Below are positions 8,660 to 17,824 of a stretch of DNA of 64,000 bases, piece after piece. The stretch covers positions 310,001 through 374,000 of the forward strand of contig NZ_NEGB01000001.1 in NCBI RefSeq assembly GCF_002135235.1, read 5' to 3'. The notes under the pieces are model-generated. The model had not been told where the DNA came from. It did not search any database and saw nothing but the letters and a program-made list of their open reading frames with translations. This DNA is from Acinetobacter silvestris. GTDB taxonomy: Bacteria; Pseudomonadota; Gammaproteobacteria; Pseudomonadales; Moraxellaceae. Within the stretch, counting starts at the first letter, position 1. The number at the start of each line of letters is the position of its first letter. A program made the translations under genes and the position numbers.

Positions 8660-9163
8660 TCAACGATCATTGGCTATCTGTACATAACGACCATTCTGGA
8701 AAATCCAGTGCATCCCGACTTGTGGATCGGGTAAACCATAACGTCGCCAATCGCTAATTAGGGTGTACCTTGAACTTTCAATTTTAGAATCGGCATCCCC
8801 ATTCACAAAGCCATAGCTTTCAGTCCGAGATTCTGTGCGTGTTGGCAACTGCTGCTTGTAAATAATCGTGACACCATTTTGCTGTGGATATTCTGGATCG
8901 CTTGGATAACTCGGGCTCGGATGCTGAGGATAGCCCCAATGCGGTGGTCTTTGATTTTGTGGCGGTCGAATCGGGTACTCCTGCGTAAATGGATGTCCAT
9001 AAGGATCCGCATAGCCCTGATAGCTTGAAGTATATGGATATTTATGCGGTTGCTTCCGTTCAACGCCACGATAATTACTCCAATCCTTTGCATCTGCCAA
9101 AACTGAAGCAGATCCACCTGAAATCATCAAAGTAAGAACCGTCAAAATGAATATTTTTTTCAT
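8660..9163 (-). CDS. Pro/Tyr-rich RcnB-like secreted protein
   Basis: A protein of 167 residues with a signal peptide (MKKIFILTVLTLMISGGSAS), a Pro-, Tyr- and Gln-rich linker of about 70 residues and a C-terminal region (LISDWRRYGLPDPQVGMHWI) resembling the end of RcnB domains. The start is set at ATG 9163 because it begins the signal peptide directly; the longer form from 9184 adds seven residues. The gap of 171 bases to the other RcnB-like gene holds no obvious terminator. Function unknown. Confidence 0.7.
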   Translation of the reverse strand: MKKIFILTVLTLMISGGSASVLADAKDWSNYRGVERKQPHKYPYTSSYQGYADPYGHPFTQEYPIRPPQNQRPPHWGYPQHPSPSYPSDPEYPQQNGVTIIYKQQLPTRTESRTESYGFVNGDADSKIESSRYTLISDWRRYGLPDPQVGMHWIFQNGRYVQIANDR

Positions 9164-9333
9164 GTCATTGCCTATATACGCCATTCACATGTTGAGCATC
9201 ATCTTAAATTTAAGATAAATATTGAATAAATAATACACAAATTATGTTTTCAATGCTTAGCAAAGAATGCTGTACTACAGTTTAAGTAAACATATCTGTT
9301 AATATGCGATTTTAACCTCATGGATGCTGTACC

Positions 9334-9783
9334 GTGGCTGAACTCAGTTTTGACCGTCTACATCGATTTTTTTGCAAAGTTCCAAGTATTCAAGAAGCGT
9401 TGATTGATAGTTATGGTTCAGATGGAAAACATACATGGTGGTTTAAATTTCAAATTAATGTTGAGCATCCATTGGCTTGGCAAACGGTACAAGAGCTAGG
9501 TCACGTACTCAATTATATTTCGAAAAATGAGCGATTACCGACCCAATTCCTACCTGTCTCACCGCCACCCTATATGAATGGTGAGGCCAAGTATTTTTTA
9601 GCTTGGGTCATCCAATGTAATCATGCAGATTTTAGTCCAGATGTTATTTGTGACTGGTTAGAAGCTCGATTACCTAACCCTGTTGAAGATGAAACGCAGT
9701 GGAAAATCAAAACGGATTTAAAAGAACTGGATCAAATCGCTGATAAAGATTTAGATCAATTAATCCCACCAAATCCGCAATAA
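9334..9783 (+). CDS. conserved-looking hypothetical protein, 149 aa
   Basis: Cytoplasmic-looking soluble protein with no signal peptide, membrane segment or recognised motif. It contains two Trp-rich stretches (KHTWWFKF, YFLAWVIQCNH) and an acidic C-terminus ending in IPPNPQ. The start is the GTG at 9334; nearby ATG codons are out of frame and no strong ribosome binding site is present. Coding potential is supported by regular amino acid composition and lack of a competing frame. I do not recognise the family. Confidence 0.6.
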   Translation: MAELSFDRLHRFFCKVPSIQEALIDSYGSDGKHTWWFKFQINVEHPLAWQTVQELGHVLNYISKNERLPTQFLPVSPPPYMNGEAKYFLAWVIQCNHADFSPDVICDWLEARLPNPVEDETQWKIKTDLKELDQIADKDLDQLIPPNPQ

Positions 9784-9790
9784 ATATACT

Positions 9791-9825
9791 ATAAAAAAGT
9801 CCCTCATTTTGAGGGACTTGTATTA
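9791..9825 (-). terminator. terminator of the phospholipase D gene
   Basis: Stem AAGTCCCTC / GAGGGACTT (9797-9819) with a 5-base loop. The run of six T lies on the minus strand (9793-9798), so it mainly stops leftward transcription from the phospholipase D-type gene; it may also serve the convergent 149-residue gene. Confidence 0.85.
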
Positions 9826-9855
9826 AAAATTTCATCTTTTCATAATGATGCCAAC

Positions 9856-11319
9856 TTAAAAAGTTGACAAACCACTCCATTCCATAAAGCGATACAGCCC
9901 ATACTTTAATTTTGAATCATCGGCATAGGTTGCATAATTAACACTAATTTCCCGACCATTTAAGTTCGACCATGCAGTATTGAAATACTGGTTTGCATCT
10001 TTAAATACCTGTTGTTGTGGCATTCCTACTACACGTAAATCAGTTTCCAGATTATAATTTTTCAAATTACGTGCTGTGAAATTTGCAGAACCTAAGATCA
10101 TTTCAGCAGACTGAGCATTGTGTTTTACCATCATTTTACTATGACACTGCTCACCTTGAGTATTACACCAACGAACTTCAATTCCAGCATCATTCAATTC
10201 TGAAGCCACTTGGCGGTTTGGAATACCATTTTTCTGGCGTCCAAATGCATCTTTATTCGGATCAAGTAAAATACGTAGTTTAACACCACGCTGTTTCGCG
10301 GAAATTAATTCTTGAACAACTTTCCGTTCCGATAAATAGAACATTGCTAAATCAATTTGATCATTGGCTTTAGCGGTTGCTAATAAGTTTAGAACAGCCT
10401 TGTAAATCGCAGCTTCTGTTAATACTTGAACTTGTGGCTCAGTCGTTTTTCCCTCAAAGTTCCCCATCACGACAAAAGGTGTGTCGCCCCCTGACATATG
10501 AGCTACAGGTTGCTCAGACTTTAAAACGTCAATTGCAGTAGGACCTGAAACTAAAAGTGCAACATTAGAATGGCGAGAACTGCCATCATGCGGATTTGCC
10601 GAAGTGACAATGGTTTGCCATCCATCCGCAGTATCGACCACAATGGTCTTACGATGATTCGCCTTAAAATTAAATAAATTTAAATAGCTACGAATAGTAA
10701 TTTTTTCTGAGCCAAATGGGTTCTGCAACCAACCTTTCTCTGGATTATTGCCCACATCCTGACAGCACAAATACCAAAAACCAGACCATGCTGGATTTGA
10801 TGCACGTAGCGGGATGAGATTGGTCTCAATCACATCAATGCCGCCCTGACGTAATTGACGATATTGCTCAGATAAAATGCCGCCATATACGGTATTAATT
10901 GGGTCAGTGATAAATTTAATTTCGAGGGTGGGTTTCACAATTTTTTGATTCACCAAAGCATCTATCAGTTGTTTGGATAAGGCTCGTTGCTGAACTTGAG
11001 AACCACCAACCTCCTGATTAAATAAAAACATATCAATCACAATGGTACTTTGAGCTTCACCAATCAACTTTAGAATCTGATTAAAAATTTGATGATCGAC
11101 GTGTTGCTTACCTTGAGCATCAAGATAGGTTTGATCTGCAATAAATTTCACATTTGCGTGACGTAATGGACCGGTATAATTTAAACCGTCAGGTAATGGT
11201 TTATAAACCTGATAAAGAGCAGATGCAAAATAGCCTAGAGCTAAAACTCCTAAAATTGCACCGAAATAACGGCGGCGTGACCAATTCAGTTTATTGTGAA
11301 TTTTATTAAAGATACGCAT
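9856..11319 (-). CDS. phospholipase D / cardiolipin-synthase-like membrane protein
   Basis: A 487-residue protein with one N-terminal transmembrane segment (YFGAILGVLALGYFASALY) and two phospholipase D repeats. The first HKD motif is complete: His222, Lys224, Asp229 in HRKTIVVD, followed by SANPHDG. The second is HSKMMVKH with His393 and Lys395, but His400 where Asp is usual, followed by GSANFT. Such enzymes transfer phosphatidyl groups; substrate is unknown here. Its ATG lies three bases after a long hairpin that includes the likely ribosome binding site, and the zinc-receptor gene is immediately upstream in the same direction. Confidence 0.85.
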   Translation of the reverse strand: MRIFNKIHNKLNWSRRRYFGAILGVLALGYFASALYQVYKPLPDGLNYTGPLRHANVKFIADQTYLDAQGKQHVDHQIFNQILKLIGEAQSTIVIDMFLFNQEVGGSQVQQRALSKQLIDALVNQKIVKPTLEIKFITDPINTVYGGILSEQYRQLRQGGIDVIETNLIPLRASNPAWSGFWYLCCQDVGNNPEKGWLQNPFGSEKITIRSYLNLFNFKANHRKTIVVDTADGWQTIVTSANPHDGSSRHSNVALLVSGPTAIDVLKSEQPVAHMSGGDTPFVVMGNFEGKTTEPQVQVLTEAAIYKAVLNLLATAKANDQIDLAMFYLSERKVVQELISAKQRGVKLRILLDPNKDAFGRQKNGIPNRQVASELNDAGIEVRWCNTQGEQCHSKMMVKHNAQSAEMILGSANFTARNLKNYNLETDLRVVGMPQQQVFKDANQYFNTAWSNLNGREISVNYATYADDSKLKYGLYRFMEWSGLSTF

Positions 11320-11322
11320 AAA

Positions 11323-11359
11323 ATAAGACCTAATCTGATCTGTTCAGACTAGGTCTTAT
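11323..11359 (-). promoter_or_regulatory. long hairpin between znuD-like gene and phospholipase D gene
   Basis: On the minus strand ATAAGACCTA pairs with TAGGTCTTAT (10 bp), then a mismatch, then five more pairs closed by a 5-base loop. It is followed by TTTT and, at once, the ATG of the downstream gene. The only candidate ribosome binding site (AGG, 11329-11331) is inside the stem. It may terminate znuD-like transcripts, block translation of the next gene, or both. Confidence 0.65.
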
Positions 11360-11402
11360 CTCTTTATTTTTCAATCATGATTTGGTGAAAAAATGAAAAT
11401 GC

Positions 11403-13466
11403 TTAAAATTTAAAATCAACACCCATAACAAAGTTACGCCCAATTTGTGGAATATTGGCTAGGAACGAACTATGTTCATAGACAGTTTCATCGAGCAAAT
11501 TATTGGCATTTAAAAATACACGAGCTTCTTGTTTACCTGACATTGGATACTTATACGCCACTCCAATATTAACCATGTTATAACCCTGTGTATCCGTTTC
11601 ATATGACGCACTATCATTTTGCTTAAACACATGTGCATACTCAGCTGAACCTGACCAATGATCATCAAAGTCAGCATTAACACGTGTTCCTAAACGACCA
11701 GCTGGTATCCGTGGGGCATTCTCAGCATCAATTTTTCCACGGACATAATCCCCCAATAAACTCACTTTATAAATTGGGCTGAATTGATAGGCGACTTCAG
11801 CTTCAGTACCGTAAAATTTAGCTTCATTTTGAGTGTAATTAATTAAACGAAAATTTTTATATTGATCTAAGGTTTTGGCGTAAATATAGTTATCAAACCA
11901 ATTGTGATATAGATGCACGTGATAACTGAGTTTTTCATCATCATAATGCAGCCCCAACTCCACATTATTTGATTTTTCCTTCGTTAGATCTTCATTACCT
12001 AGTTCATAGGTATTGGTCGCGAAATGTCCACCCTCAGAATATAACTCCTGAGCCGAAGGTAAACGTTCCTGATGAGAACCCAGCAATGAAAGTTTATAAT
12101 TAGGTCTAAATTCCCAATTCACAGCACCTGAATAAGAAAAAGCATTACCAGCAAAGTCTTTTTGAGTTGAATCTATATTAATGTGCTGATGATCGAAACG
12201 TGCACCCAATTCAAAGTGTAAATCATTCCATTGTTTATGCTCTAAACCAAACAGACTATATTTTTGGGTTTTATTGGGTGAAAGAATGGCTTCTTCACCT
12301 GAAATATCCAGTTTTTGTTGACTTGCTTGAACTCCAACCACCCCCTCCCAATTGGCAATAGGGTTATGTACCAGTTCAATCCGTCCTTCATAGCCTTTGC
12401 TCTTAAATATGGTCATTGCCGAACCATCTTCAATTTCATCATGTTGGTAGTCGGTATAACTGGCTTGAGCACGTAATTTGTTAAATCCTGCAAAAGGGTC
12501 ATTCAATTCGGAACGGAAATCATAACGTTGCGTTTTTAAATCTATCCACGGCCCTGTTTCTGCATGCTCATGATTTTCTGTTGGATTTACACCACAGCCC
12601 ACTAAAGTTGAGCTGCTCGCGCTCAGCGTACAACTTTCATATTCATGGCTATGTCCAGGTAAACCATATTGATCTTGTCGGTTGCTATAAGCCACACCTG
12701 CAAAACCACGCTCACCAACCCATGATAATCCAACATTCACATTATCTGATGTTGAAAAAGTATTATCTACACGACGCTCTTGAGTCGTGTGTGAATGGTC
12801 ACCATGCTCTTCTATGACACTGTAGTTTGGCGCAATATAATTATTGGTATCTCTTGTTAAACCTTCAACCCGTAAGGCTAAATTTGAACCCAAAGCTACT
12901 GTCGCGCCTACATGTGCAAGTTTTTCATCATTACCCGTGTTATAGCGAACACCAATATCACCTTCGTAGCCATTTTCGGGCATTTGAGTGGCAATTTTAC
13001 TGTCTATAACATTGACCAAACCGCCGACTGAGCCTGCACCATACAATAAGGTTGATGGCCCACGAATAACTTCAATCTTGGTTGCCAGTTGGGGATCAAT
13101 AGTAATCGCATGATCAGGTGAAAGGCTCGAAACATCCATGCTTTCAGTCGCATTCTGCGTGACTTTAACACGTGCACCTTCTTGCCCTCGGATGACAGGT
13201 CGGCTTGAACCTGCTCCAAAACTATTGGAACGTACCCCTAATTCATTTTTAAGTGCTTCACCAAGCGTTGTTCCGCCTTGTTGTAGCTGTAGTTGCTGCA
13301 CAGTTTGATCTGCAACCCCAAAATCAGCATCAGATTGATCCAAAGGATGTGCTGATAATGTAATGGTTGCTAATTGTTGTACTGAATCACTTGAATCTTC
13401 CGCCCATACAATAGTTGAAACAATGGCGGATATTGAAAGTGTTAGAACACTTTTAGAAAATGACAT
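11403..13466 (-). CDS. znuD: TonB-dependent outer-membrane receptor, ZnuD-like (zinc)
   Basis: A 687-residue receptor: signal peptide cleaved near VWAEDSSD, then a plug domain (TLGEALKNELGVRSNSFG, RPVIRGQEGARVKV, VEVIRGPSTLLYGAGSVGG) and a beta-barrel ending in Phe (GVDFKF). Extracellular loops are His-rich (HGDHSHTTQ, GHSHEYESC, ENHEHAE) and one has a Cys pair, as in ZnuD zinc/haem receptors of Neisseria and Acinetobacter. A Zur-type operator sits about 30 bases upstream of the start, which supports zinc as the substrate. The next gene is the phospholipase D-type protein. Confidence 0.85.
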   Translation of the reverse strand: MSFSKSVLTLSISAIVSTIVWAEDSSDSVQQLATITLSAHPLDQSDADFGVADQTVQQLQLQQGGTTLGEALKNELGVRSNSFGAGSSRPVIRGQEGARVKVTQNATESMDVSSLSPDHAITIDPQLATKIEVIRGPSTLLYGAGSVGGLVNVIDSKIATQMPENGYEGDIGVRYNTGNDEKLAHVGATVALGSNLALRVEGLTRDTNNYIAPNYSVIEEHGDHSHTTQERRVDNTFSTSDNVNVGLSWVGERGFAGVAYSNRQDQYGLPGHSHEYESCTLSASSSTLVGCGVNPTENHEHAETGPWIDLKTQRYDFRSELNDPFAGFNKLRAQASYTDYQHDEIEDGSAMTIFKSKGYEGRIELVHNPIANWEGVVGVQASQQKLDISGEEAILSPNKTQKYSLFGLEHKQWNDLHFELGARFDHQHINIDSTQKDFAGNAFSYSGAVNWEFRPNYKLSLLGSHQERLPSAQELYSEGGHFATNTYELGNEDLTKEKSNNVELGLHYDDEKLSYHVHLYHNWFDNYIYAKTLDQYKNFRLINYTQNEAKFYGTEAEVAYQFSPIYKVSLLGDYVRGKIDAENAPRIPAGRLGTRVNADFDDHWSGSAEYAHVFKQNDSASYETDTQGYNMVNIGVAYKYPMSGKQEARVFLNANNLLDETVYEHSSFLANIPQIGRNFVMGVDFKF

Positions 13467-13496
13467 AAATTGCTCTCAAAGCTCAATGTTTTTAAT

Positions 13497-13518
13497 AAAT
13501 GTAACACTATAACATTTC
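13497..13518 (-). promoter_or_regulatory. Zur-type operator upstream of the zinc receptor
   Basis: The site reads AAATGTAACAC-TATAACATTTC on the plus strand. The right half, TATAACATTTC, is identical to a half-site of the E. coli Zur operator consensus (GAAATGTTATA-N-TATAACATTTC); the left half keeps AAATGT. It lies 31 bases before the receptor start and covers a possible -10 (TATAGT on the minus strand), as expected for a zinc-dependent repressor. Confidence 0.7.
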
Positions 13519-13664
13519 ACTTAAATTACAATAGCTAACTTATCCATTTAAGTGCTTCAGCTGAGAAGAGAATCCTTTTCTTATGTTAAAATCTTGATCT
13601 TGTTTTCAATTTTTATATGCATTTTGAAAATACGAAATTCAGATTTTTTGTAGAGTCCAATTGA

Positions 13665-14945
13665 ATGATTTCATTACAAAACAGTGTACTAAAACCTTTT
13701 ATTCTTTTTGGACTGATCATTTTTTATTTTAACTTTTTTATCAATCTCATTACTGATGATAGAAGCAGTTGGTCTTTAGCTTATATTCCATTGGCTTTAT
13801 TTATCCTATATTTGATAAAAAATAGACGCTTATATATTTCCCCTTTGGTCTTCGTCATTGCTATTTCTTCAGTTTTAGCAATTACTTTAAATGAATATAT
13901 TTTTCATGATCACCAAACATCATTAGATTCCGATTTTAATCAACAAGCTGATCAATTTATTCATCAATTTCTCTATGTTATTCCACTGATCTTCTTAGGC
14001 ACATTGTTTAAATTTTCAAATTTCACATCGAGCACTTTTAAAAAAATTATCTTCGCTAGTATTGTTTTTTCACTGATTTTTAATACTTATTTGAATTTTA
14101 GATTTGATTTTGAGCGAGGTTTATTGATTCCTCAATTTAAATCCATCATTCTTTACGATTATTGCATCATTGCACTCAGTCTAATTGGGCTTGTTCTCAG
14201 TTTTAAATTAAAAAGTAAATCTGCTTTTCTCTTTATCACAATTTGCTTAATCAATATTTCAATGATTACATTACATGGCAGTCGTGGTGCATGGTTAGGT
14301 ATCCCAATCGCTTTTTTAATGATAGTTGCCTACTTCTATAAAACCCATTTTAAGCACACTATTTTTATGCTTCTTGCTTCAGGCATTCTCACATTGGGTA
14401 TGATTTTCATGCCTAATTCACCTATTTTAGAACGTGTTGATCATTTAAAAAGTGATGCATCATTAATGGAAAAAAATAATTATAATTCCAGTATAGGTAC
14501 ACGATTTGCACTCTGGGCATTTGCACTTGATCAATTCAAACAATCACCCTATGTTGGTCAAGGCTTTATAAATTTTAGAAACAATATCTGCCAACCGCAT
14601 GCAAAAAATAAAATCCCCAACTGCCAACCGCATGCACATAATATTATTTTCCAAGAACTTGCAGCACATGGCATCTTAGGGCTCATCAACATTCTCATCT
14701 TGGCCTCTTTTAGCCTTTATTTTTTCATTAAAAATATGATTAAGAATTCGAATCAACACACTCAACTGTTAGCTTTCTCCGGTTTAATCAGTACAATTTA
14801 TCTCATCATCTGTAGCATGAGTGATTATGTATTCTATTTTTCTTTTCCAACTATGTTTTTATTTTTAATCATTTTAACTTTAATGAACATTATTTATATT
14901 GAAAATTTAAATAAGGACGACAATAATGCCATTCAACTTACATAA
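13665..14945 (+). CDS. O-antigen ligase / PglL-type (Wzy_C) membrane protein
   Basis: A 426-residue inner-membrane protein with 10 or more hydrophobic segments. The Wzy_C signature is present: LHGSRGAWLG, then the periplasmic loop with FALWAFALDQFKQSPYVGQG and a C-terminal HNIIFQELAAHGILGL containing the conserved His. Such proteins move lipid-linked sugar chains onto lipid A-core (WaaL) or onto pilin/proteins (PglL/PglO); sequence reading does not separate these. The loop contains a recent-looking 33-base duplication giving CQPHA twice. The gene is 26 bases before a DUF4184 gene and about 1 kb before aspS, near the outer-core sugar region. Confidence 0.8.
   Translation: MISLQNSVLKPFILFGLIIFYFNFFINLITDDRSSWSLAYIPLALFILYLIKNRRLYISPLVFVIAISSVLAITLNEYIFHDHQTSLDSDFNQQADQFIHQFLYVIPLIFLGTLFKFSNFTSSTFKKIIFASIVFSLIFNTYLNFRFDFERGLLIPQFKSIILYDYCIIALSLIGLVLSFKLKSKSAFLFITICLINISMITLHGSRGAWLGIPIAFLMIVAYFYKTHFKHTIFMLLASGILTLGMIFMPNSPILERVDHLKSDASLMEKNNYNSSIGTRFALWAFALDQFKQSPYVGQGFINFRNNICQPHAKNKIPNCQPHAHNIIFQELAAHGILGLINILILASFSLYFFIKNMIKNSNQHTQLLAFSGLISTIYLIICSMSDYVFYFSFPTMFLFLIILTLMNIIYIENLNKDDNNAIQLT
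14588..14636 (+). repeat. short direct repeat inside the ligase gene
   Basis: The 16-base unit CTGCCAACCGCATGCA occurs at 14588-14603 and 14621-14636, a period of 33 bases (11 codons). It encodes CQPHA twice in the loop just before the conserved HN motif. Confidence 0.9.
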
Positions 14946-14971
14946 TTGTTTCACCTAAAGAAAATTCAAGA

Positions 14972-15736
14972 ATGCCCTTCACCGTTTCACATACCGTACT
15001 TGCCCCACCTATTGCTAAATTAACTGGCTATCGCTTACCGATCGCTGGTTTAGCAATAGGCACCATGACTCCTGATTTATATCGCTTATTTACTACAGTA
15101 GATTATGATTTCACACATCAATGGCAAAGCTTAATTTTTCCAAATTTATTCATTTCCCTCAGCTTTTGCCTACTCTGGTATGGTCTGTATAGATCGGTTA
15201 TTTTCCGATTCATTGGATTAGAAAAACCGCTCAATTTAGTCAGCCTAAGTAAGGTGATCGGATTTCTACTTAGCCTCATCTTTGCATCAATTATAGGGAT
15301 CGTAACCCACCTGATTTGGGATGGTTTAACCCATTCCGACTTTAGAACTTTTGCCTTTGAGCATTTTTTAAATAGCCCCGTAAAGCTTTTTGAATATACC
15401 TACCCGATGCATCGCATACTACAAATCGGCAGCTCTATTCTCGCTTTACCCTTTTTAGGTTGGATGAGTGTACATTACTATTTTAAATACAAACAAAATA
15501 AGCCCATCCATAGCAAAATTAAAATTTATGCAGCTCTGCTATTATTCCTCACCTTATTGAGTGGGGGTATTTCTTATATTCATTTCGTACAACTGGCTCA
15601 ATCTAATCCAATGGTAACCGACCTATATTGGTATATCGGAAAATCCATCAACCAATTTGCTCAAGCTGCACTAATCACCTTTAGCTTAGGCTGCATCCTT
15701 TTCTTATTTTTAGACCGAAAGCATCAATTCGACTAA
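14972..15736 (+). CDS. DUF4184 family membrane protein
   Basis: A 254-residue protein with about six transmembrane segments. The N-terminus MPFTVSHTVLAPPIAKLTGYR and the motif GTMTPDLYR, with later HLIWDGLTH, are typical of DUF4184, whose function is unknown. The His and Asp residues (SH, TPD, HLIWD, TH) are arranged as in membrane metal-dependent hydrolases, which is only suggestive. It follows the ligase gene by 26 bases and is likely co-transcribed with it. Confidence 0.85.
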   Translation: MPFTVSHTVLAPPIAKLTGYRLPIAGLAIGTMTPDLYRLFTTVDYDFTHQWQSLIFPNLFISLSFCLLWYGLYRSVIFRFIGLEKPLNLVSLSKVIGFLLSLIFASIIGIVTHLIWDGLTHSDFRTFAFEHFLNSPVKLFEYTYPMHRILQIGSSILALPFLGWMSVHYYFKYKQNKPIHSKIKIYAALLLFLTLLSGGISYIHFVQLAQSNPMVTDLYWYIGKSINQFAQAALITFSLGCILFLFLDRKHQFD

Positions 15737-15817
15737 TTTTTAACACCTTGCCAAGATTGTAGACATAGCTAATCCGCCTGAAATTGATTGAAATTTCGTG
15801 GTTTTTTGATCTGCTCC

Positions 15818-15846
15818 TTGTGACAAAATACTCAAAGAGGCATAAT
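15818..15846 (+). promoter_or_regulatory. probable sigma-70 promoter of aspS
   Basis: TTGTGA (15818-15823), 17-base spacer, CATAAT (15841-15846), giving a leader of about 65 bases before aspS. Confidence 0.6.
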
Positions 15847-15916
15847 CCAACATTCAAAGGCGGTACGCTGTTTACGTATTCGCTTCCTTTACCCATATAG
15901 TTGGATGTTTTACGCT

Positions 15917-17704
15917 ATGATGCGCACTCATTACTGCGGTTCTTTAACCGAAGCTCAAATTGACCAAACCGTTACATTATGCGGTTGGGTACACCGTCGC
16001 CGTGACCACGGTGGTGTGATTTTCCTCGATATGCGTGACCGTGATGGTGTTGTGCAAGTGGTTATCGACCCAGATACCCCAGAAGCATTTGCAACTGCAG
16101 ACAAATCACGTTCAGAATTCGTATTAAAAATTACAGGCCGCGTACGTCGTCGTTACGAAGGTACTGAAAACGCAAATATCGTGAGTGGTCAAATTGAAGT
16201 ATTGGGCAAAGACATTGAAGTTCTTGCTGCTTCTGAAACACCGCCATTCCCTTTGAATGATGAAAACACCAATATTTCTGAAGAAATTCGTTTGAAATAT
16301 CGCTTCCTTGATATTCGTCGTCCTGAAATGTTAGATCGTTTACGTTTCCGTTCTAAACTTACCAATCTTATTCGTAACTATTTCGAAGACAATGGTTTCT
16401 TAGACGTTGAAACACCTATTTTGACCCGTGCAACTCCTGAAGGTGCACGTGACTATTTAGTGCCAAGTCGTGTTTCTAACGGTAGCTTCTATGCCCTTCC
16501 ACAATCACCACAGTTGTTTAAACAATTGTTGATGGTCGGTGGTATTGATCGTTATTACCAAATTGCAAAATGTTTCCGTGATGAAGACTTACGTGCGGAT
16601 CGTCAACCAGAATTCACCCAGATCGACGTTGAAACATCGTTCATGAGTGACGATGACATTATGGATTTGATGGAAACGTTAACAATTAAAATGTTTAAAG
16701 AACTTTTAAACGTGAATTTCGACAAATTCCCACGTATGACTTACGCAGATGCAATGCGTGACTATGCTTCTGACAAACCAGATATGCGTATTCCTTTGAA
16801 ACTGGTTGACGTTGCAGACATGATGCAAGACGTTGAGTTCAAAGTATTCGCAGGCCCTGCTAAAGATCCGAAAGGTCGTATTGTTGCACTTCGTGTACCA
16901 GGTGCAGGCGCATTACCACGTAGCCAAATTGACGAATACACGAAATTCGTTGGCATCTACGGTGCGAAAGGCTTGGCTTATATCAAAGTCAACGAACTTG
17001 AAAAAGGCATTGAAGGTCTTCAGTCTCCAATCGTTAAATTCATCGAGCCAATCGTGCTTGATTTATTGAAACGTGTTGGCGCTGAAAATGGCGACATCGT
17101 GTTCTTTGGTGCGGATAAAGCCAAAGTTGTAAACGATGCAATGGGCGCTTTACGTATTAAAGTCGGCCATGACATGAAGCTTGCAACATGTGAGTGGGCG
17201 CCACTTTGGGTCGTAGACTTCCCAATGTTTGAAGAAACTGATGATGGCAAATGGACATCTGTGCATCACCCATTCACACTTCCAAAATCTAGCGTTGAAG
17301 AAGTGAAATCAAACCCAGGTGCTGCGCTGTCAGTTGCATACGACATGGTATTGAACGGTACTGAAGTTGGTGGTGGCTCACTCCGTATCTTTAACTTAGA
17401 AATGCAAAAAGCCATTTTTGAAGCCTTGGGTATTAATGAAGAAGAAGCCGAAGAGAAATTCAGCTTCTTATTAAACGCACTTAAATTCGGTGCACCTCCG
17501 CATGGTGGTTTAGCATTCGGTTTAGACCGTCTAGTAATGTTGATGACAGGTGCATCTTCTATTCGTGACGTGATTGCATTCCCGAAAACTAAGACAGCTG
17601 AATGTCCATTGACTCAAGCCCCAGCACCAGTTGAAGCAAACCAATTGCGTGACTTGGGTATTCGTTTACGTGAAAAACCTAAAGCAGAAGAAAAACAAGC
17701 TTAA
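15917..17704 (+). CDS. aspS: aspartyl-tRNA synthetase (AspRS)
   Basis: Class II synthetase that charges tRNA-Asp. An N-terminal OB-fold anticodon-binding domain ([23 protein letters not shown]) is followed by the catalytic domain with motif 2 ([19 protein letters not shown]), the bacterial GAD insertion domain and motif 3 ([16 protein letters not shown]). About 595 residues, normal for bacteria. The start is placed at ATG 15917 (MMRTHYCG), where family members begin; ATG 15905 adds MFYA and no start has a clear ribosome binding site. aspS marks the left border of the outer-core locus in Acinetobacter. It ends in its own terminator. Confidence 0.97.
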   Translation: MMRTHYCGSLTEAQIDQTVTLCGWVHRRRDHGGVIFLDMRDRDGVVQVVIDPDTPEAFATADKSRSEFVLKITGRVRRRYEGTENANIVSGQIEVLGKDIEVLAASETPPFPLNDENTNISEEIRLKYRFLDIRRPEMLDRLRFRSKLTNLIRNYFEDNGFLDVETPILTRATPEGARDYLVPSRVSNGSFYALPQSPQLFKQLLMVGGIDRYYQIAKCFRDEDLRADRQPEFTQIDVETSFMSDDDIMDLMETLTIKMFKELLNVNFDKFPRMTYADAMRDYASDKPDMRIPLKLVDVADMMQDVEFKVFAGPAKDPKGRIVALRVPGAGALPRSQIDEYTKFVGIYGAKGLAYIKVNELEKGIEGLQSPIVKFIEPIVLDLLKRVGAENGDIVFFGADKAKVVNDAMGALRIKVGHDMKLATCEWAPLWVVDFPMFEETDDGKWTSVHHPFTLPKSSVEEVKSNPGAALSVAYDMVLNGTEVGGGSLRIFNLEMQKAIFEALGINEEEAEEKFSFLLNALKFGAPPHGGLAFGLDRLVMLMTGASSIRDVIAFPKTKTAECPLTQAPAPVEANQLRDLGIRLREKPKAEEKQA

Positions 17705-17721
17705 GGCTTAATTTTCTATTC

Positions 17722-17750
17722 AAAAAACCCTGCCATGCGCAGGGTTTTTT
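17722..17750 (+). terminator. terminator of aspS
   Basis: Stem AAAAAACCCTGC / GCAGGGTTTTTT with a 5-base loop, ending in a T run. It separates aspS from the outer-core genes. Confidence 0.92.
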
Positions 17751-17756
17751 ATGGCA

Positions 17757-17785
17757 TTGAGATCAACTCTCAACAATGGCATAAT
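17757..17785 (+). promoter_or_regulatory. probable promoter of the small membrane protein-acyltransferase pair
   Basis: TTGAGA (17757-17762), exactly 17 bases, then CATAAT (17780-17785), about 40 bases before the next start codon and just after the aspS terminator. Confidence 0.6.
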
Positions 17786-17824
17786 AACTGTCTACTGGTT
17801 TTATTCTGTTGTGAGTATTATTAA

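Noticed and set aside
15858..15870. GGCGGTACGCTG in the aspS leader, resembling the ops/JUMPstart element
   Set aside because: Only the first seven bases fit ops, the following bases differ, and a terminator after aspS would prevent it from acting on the sugar genes.
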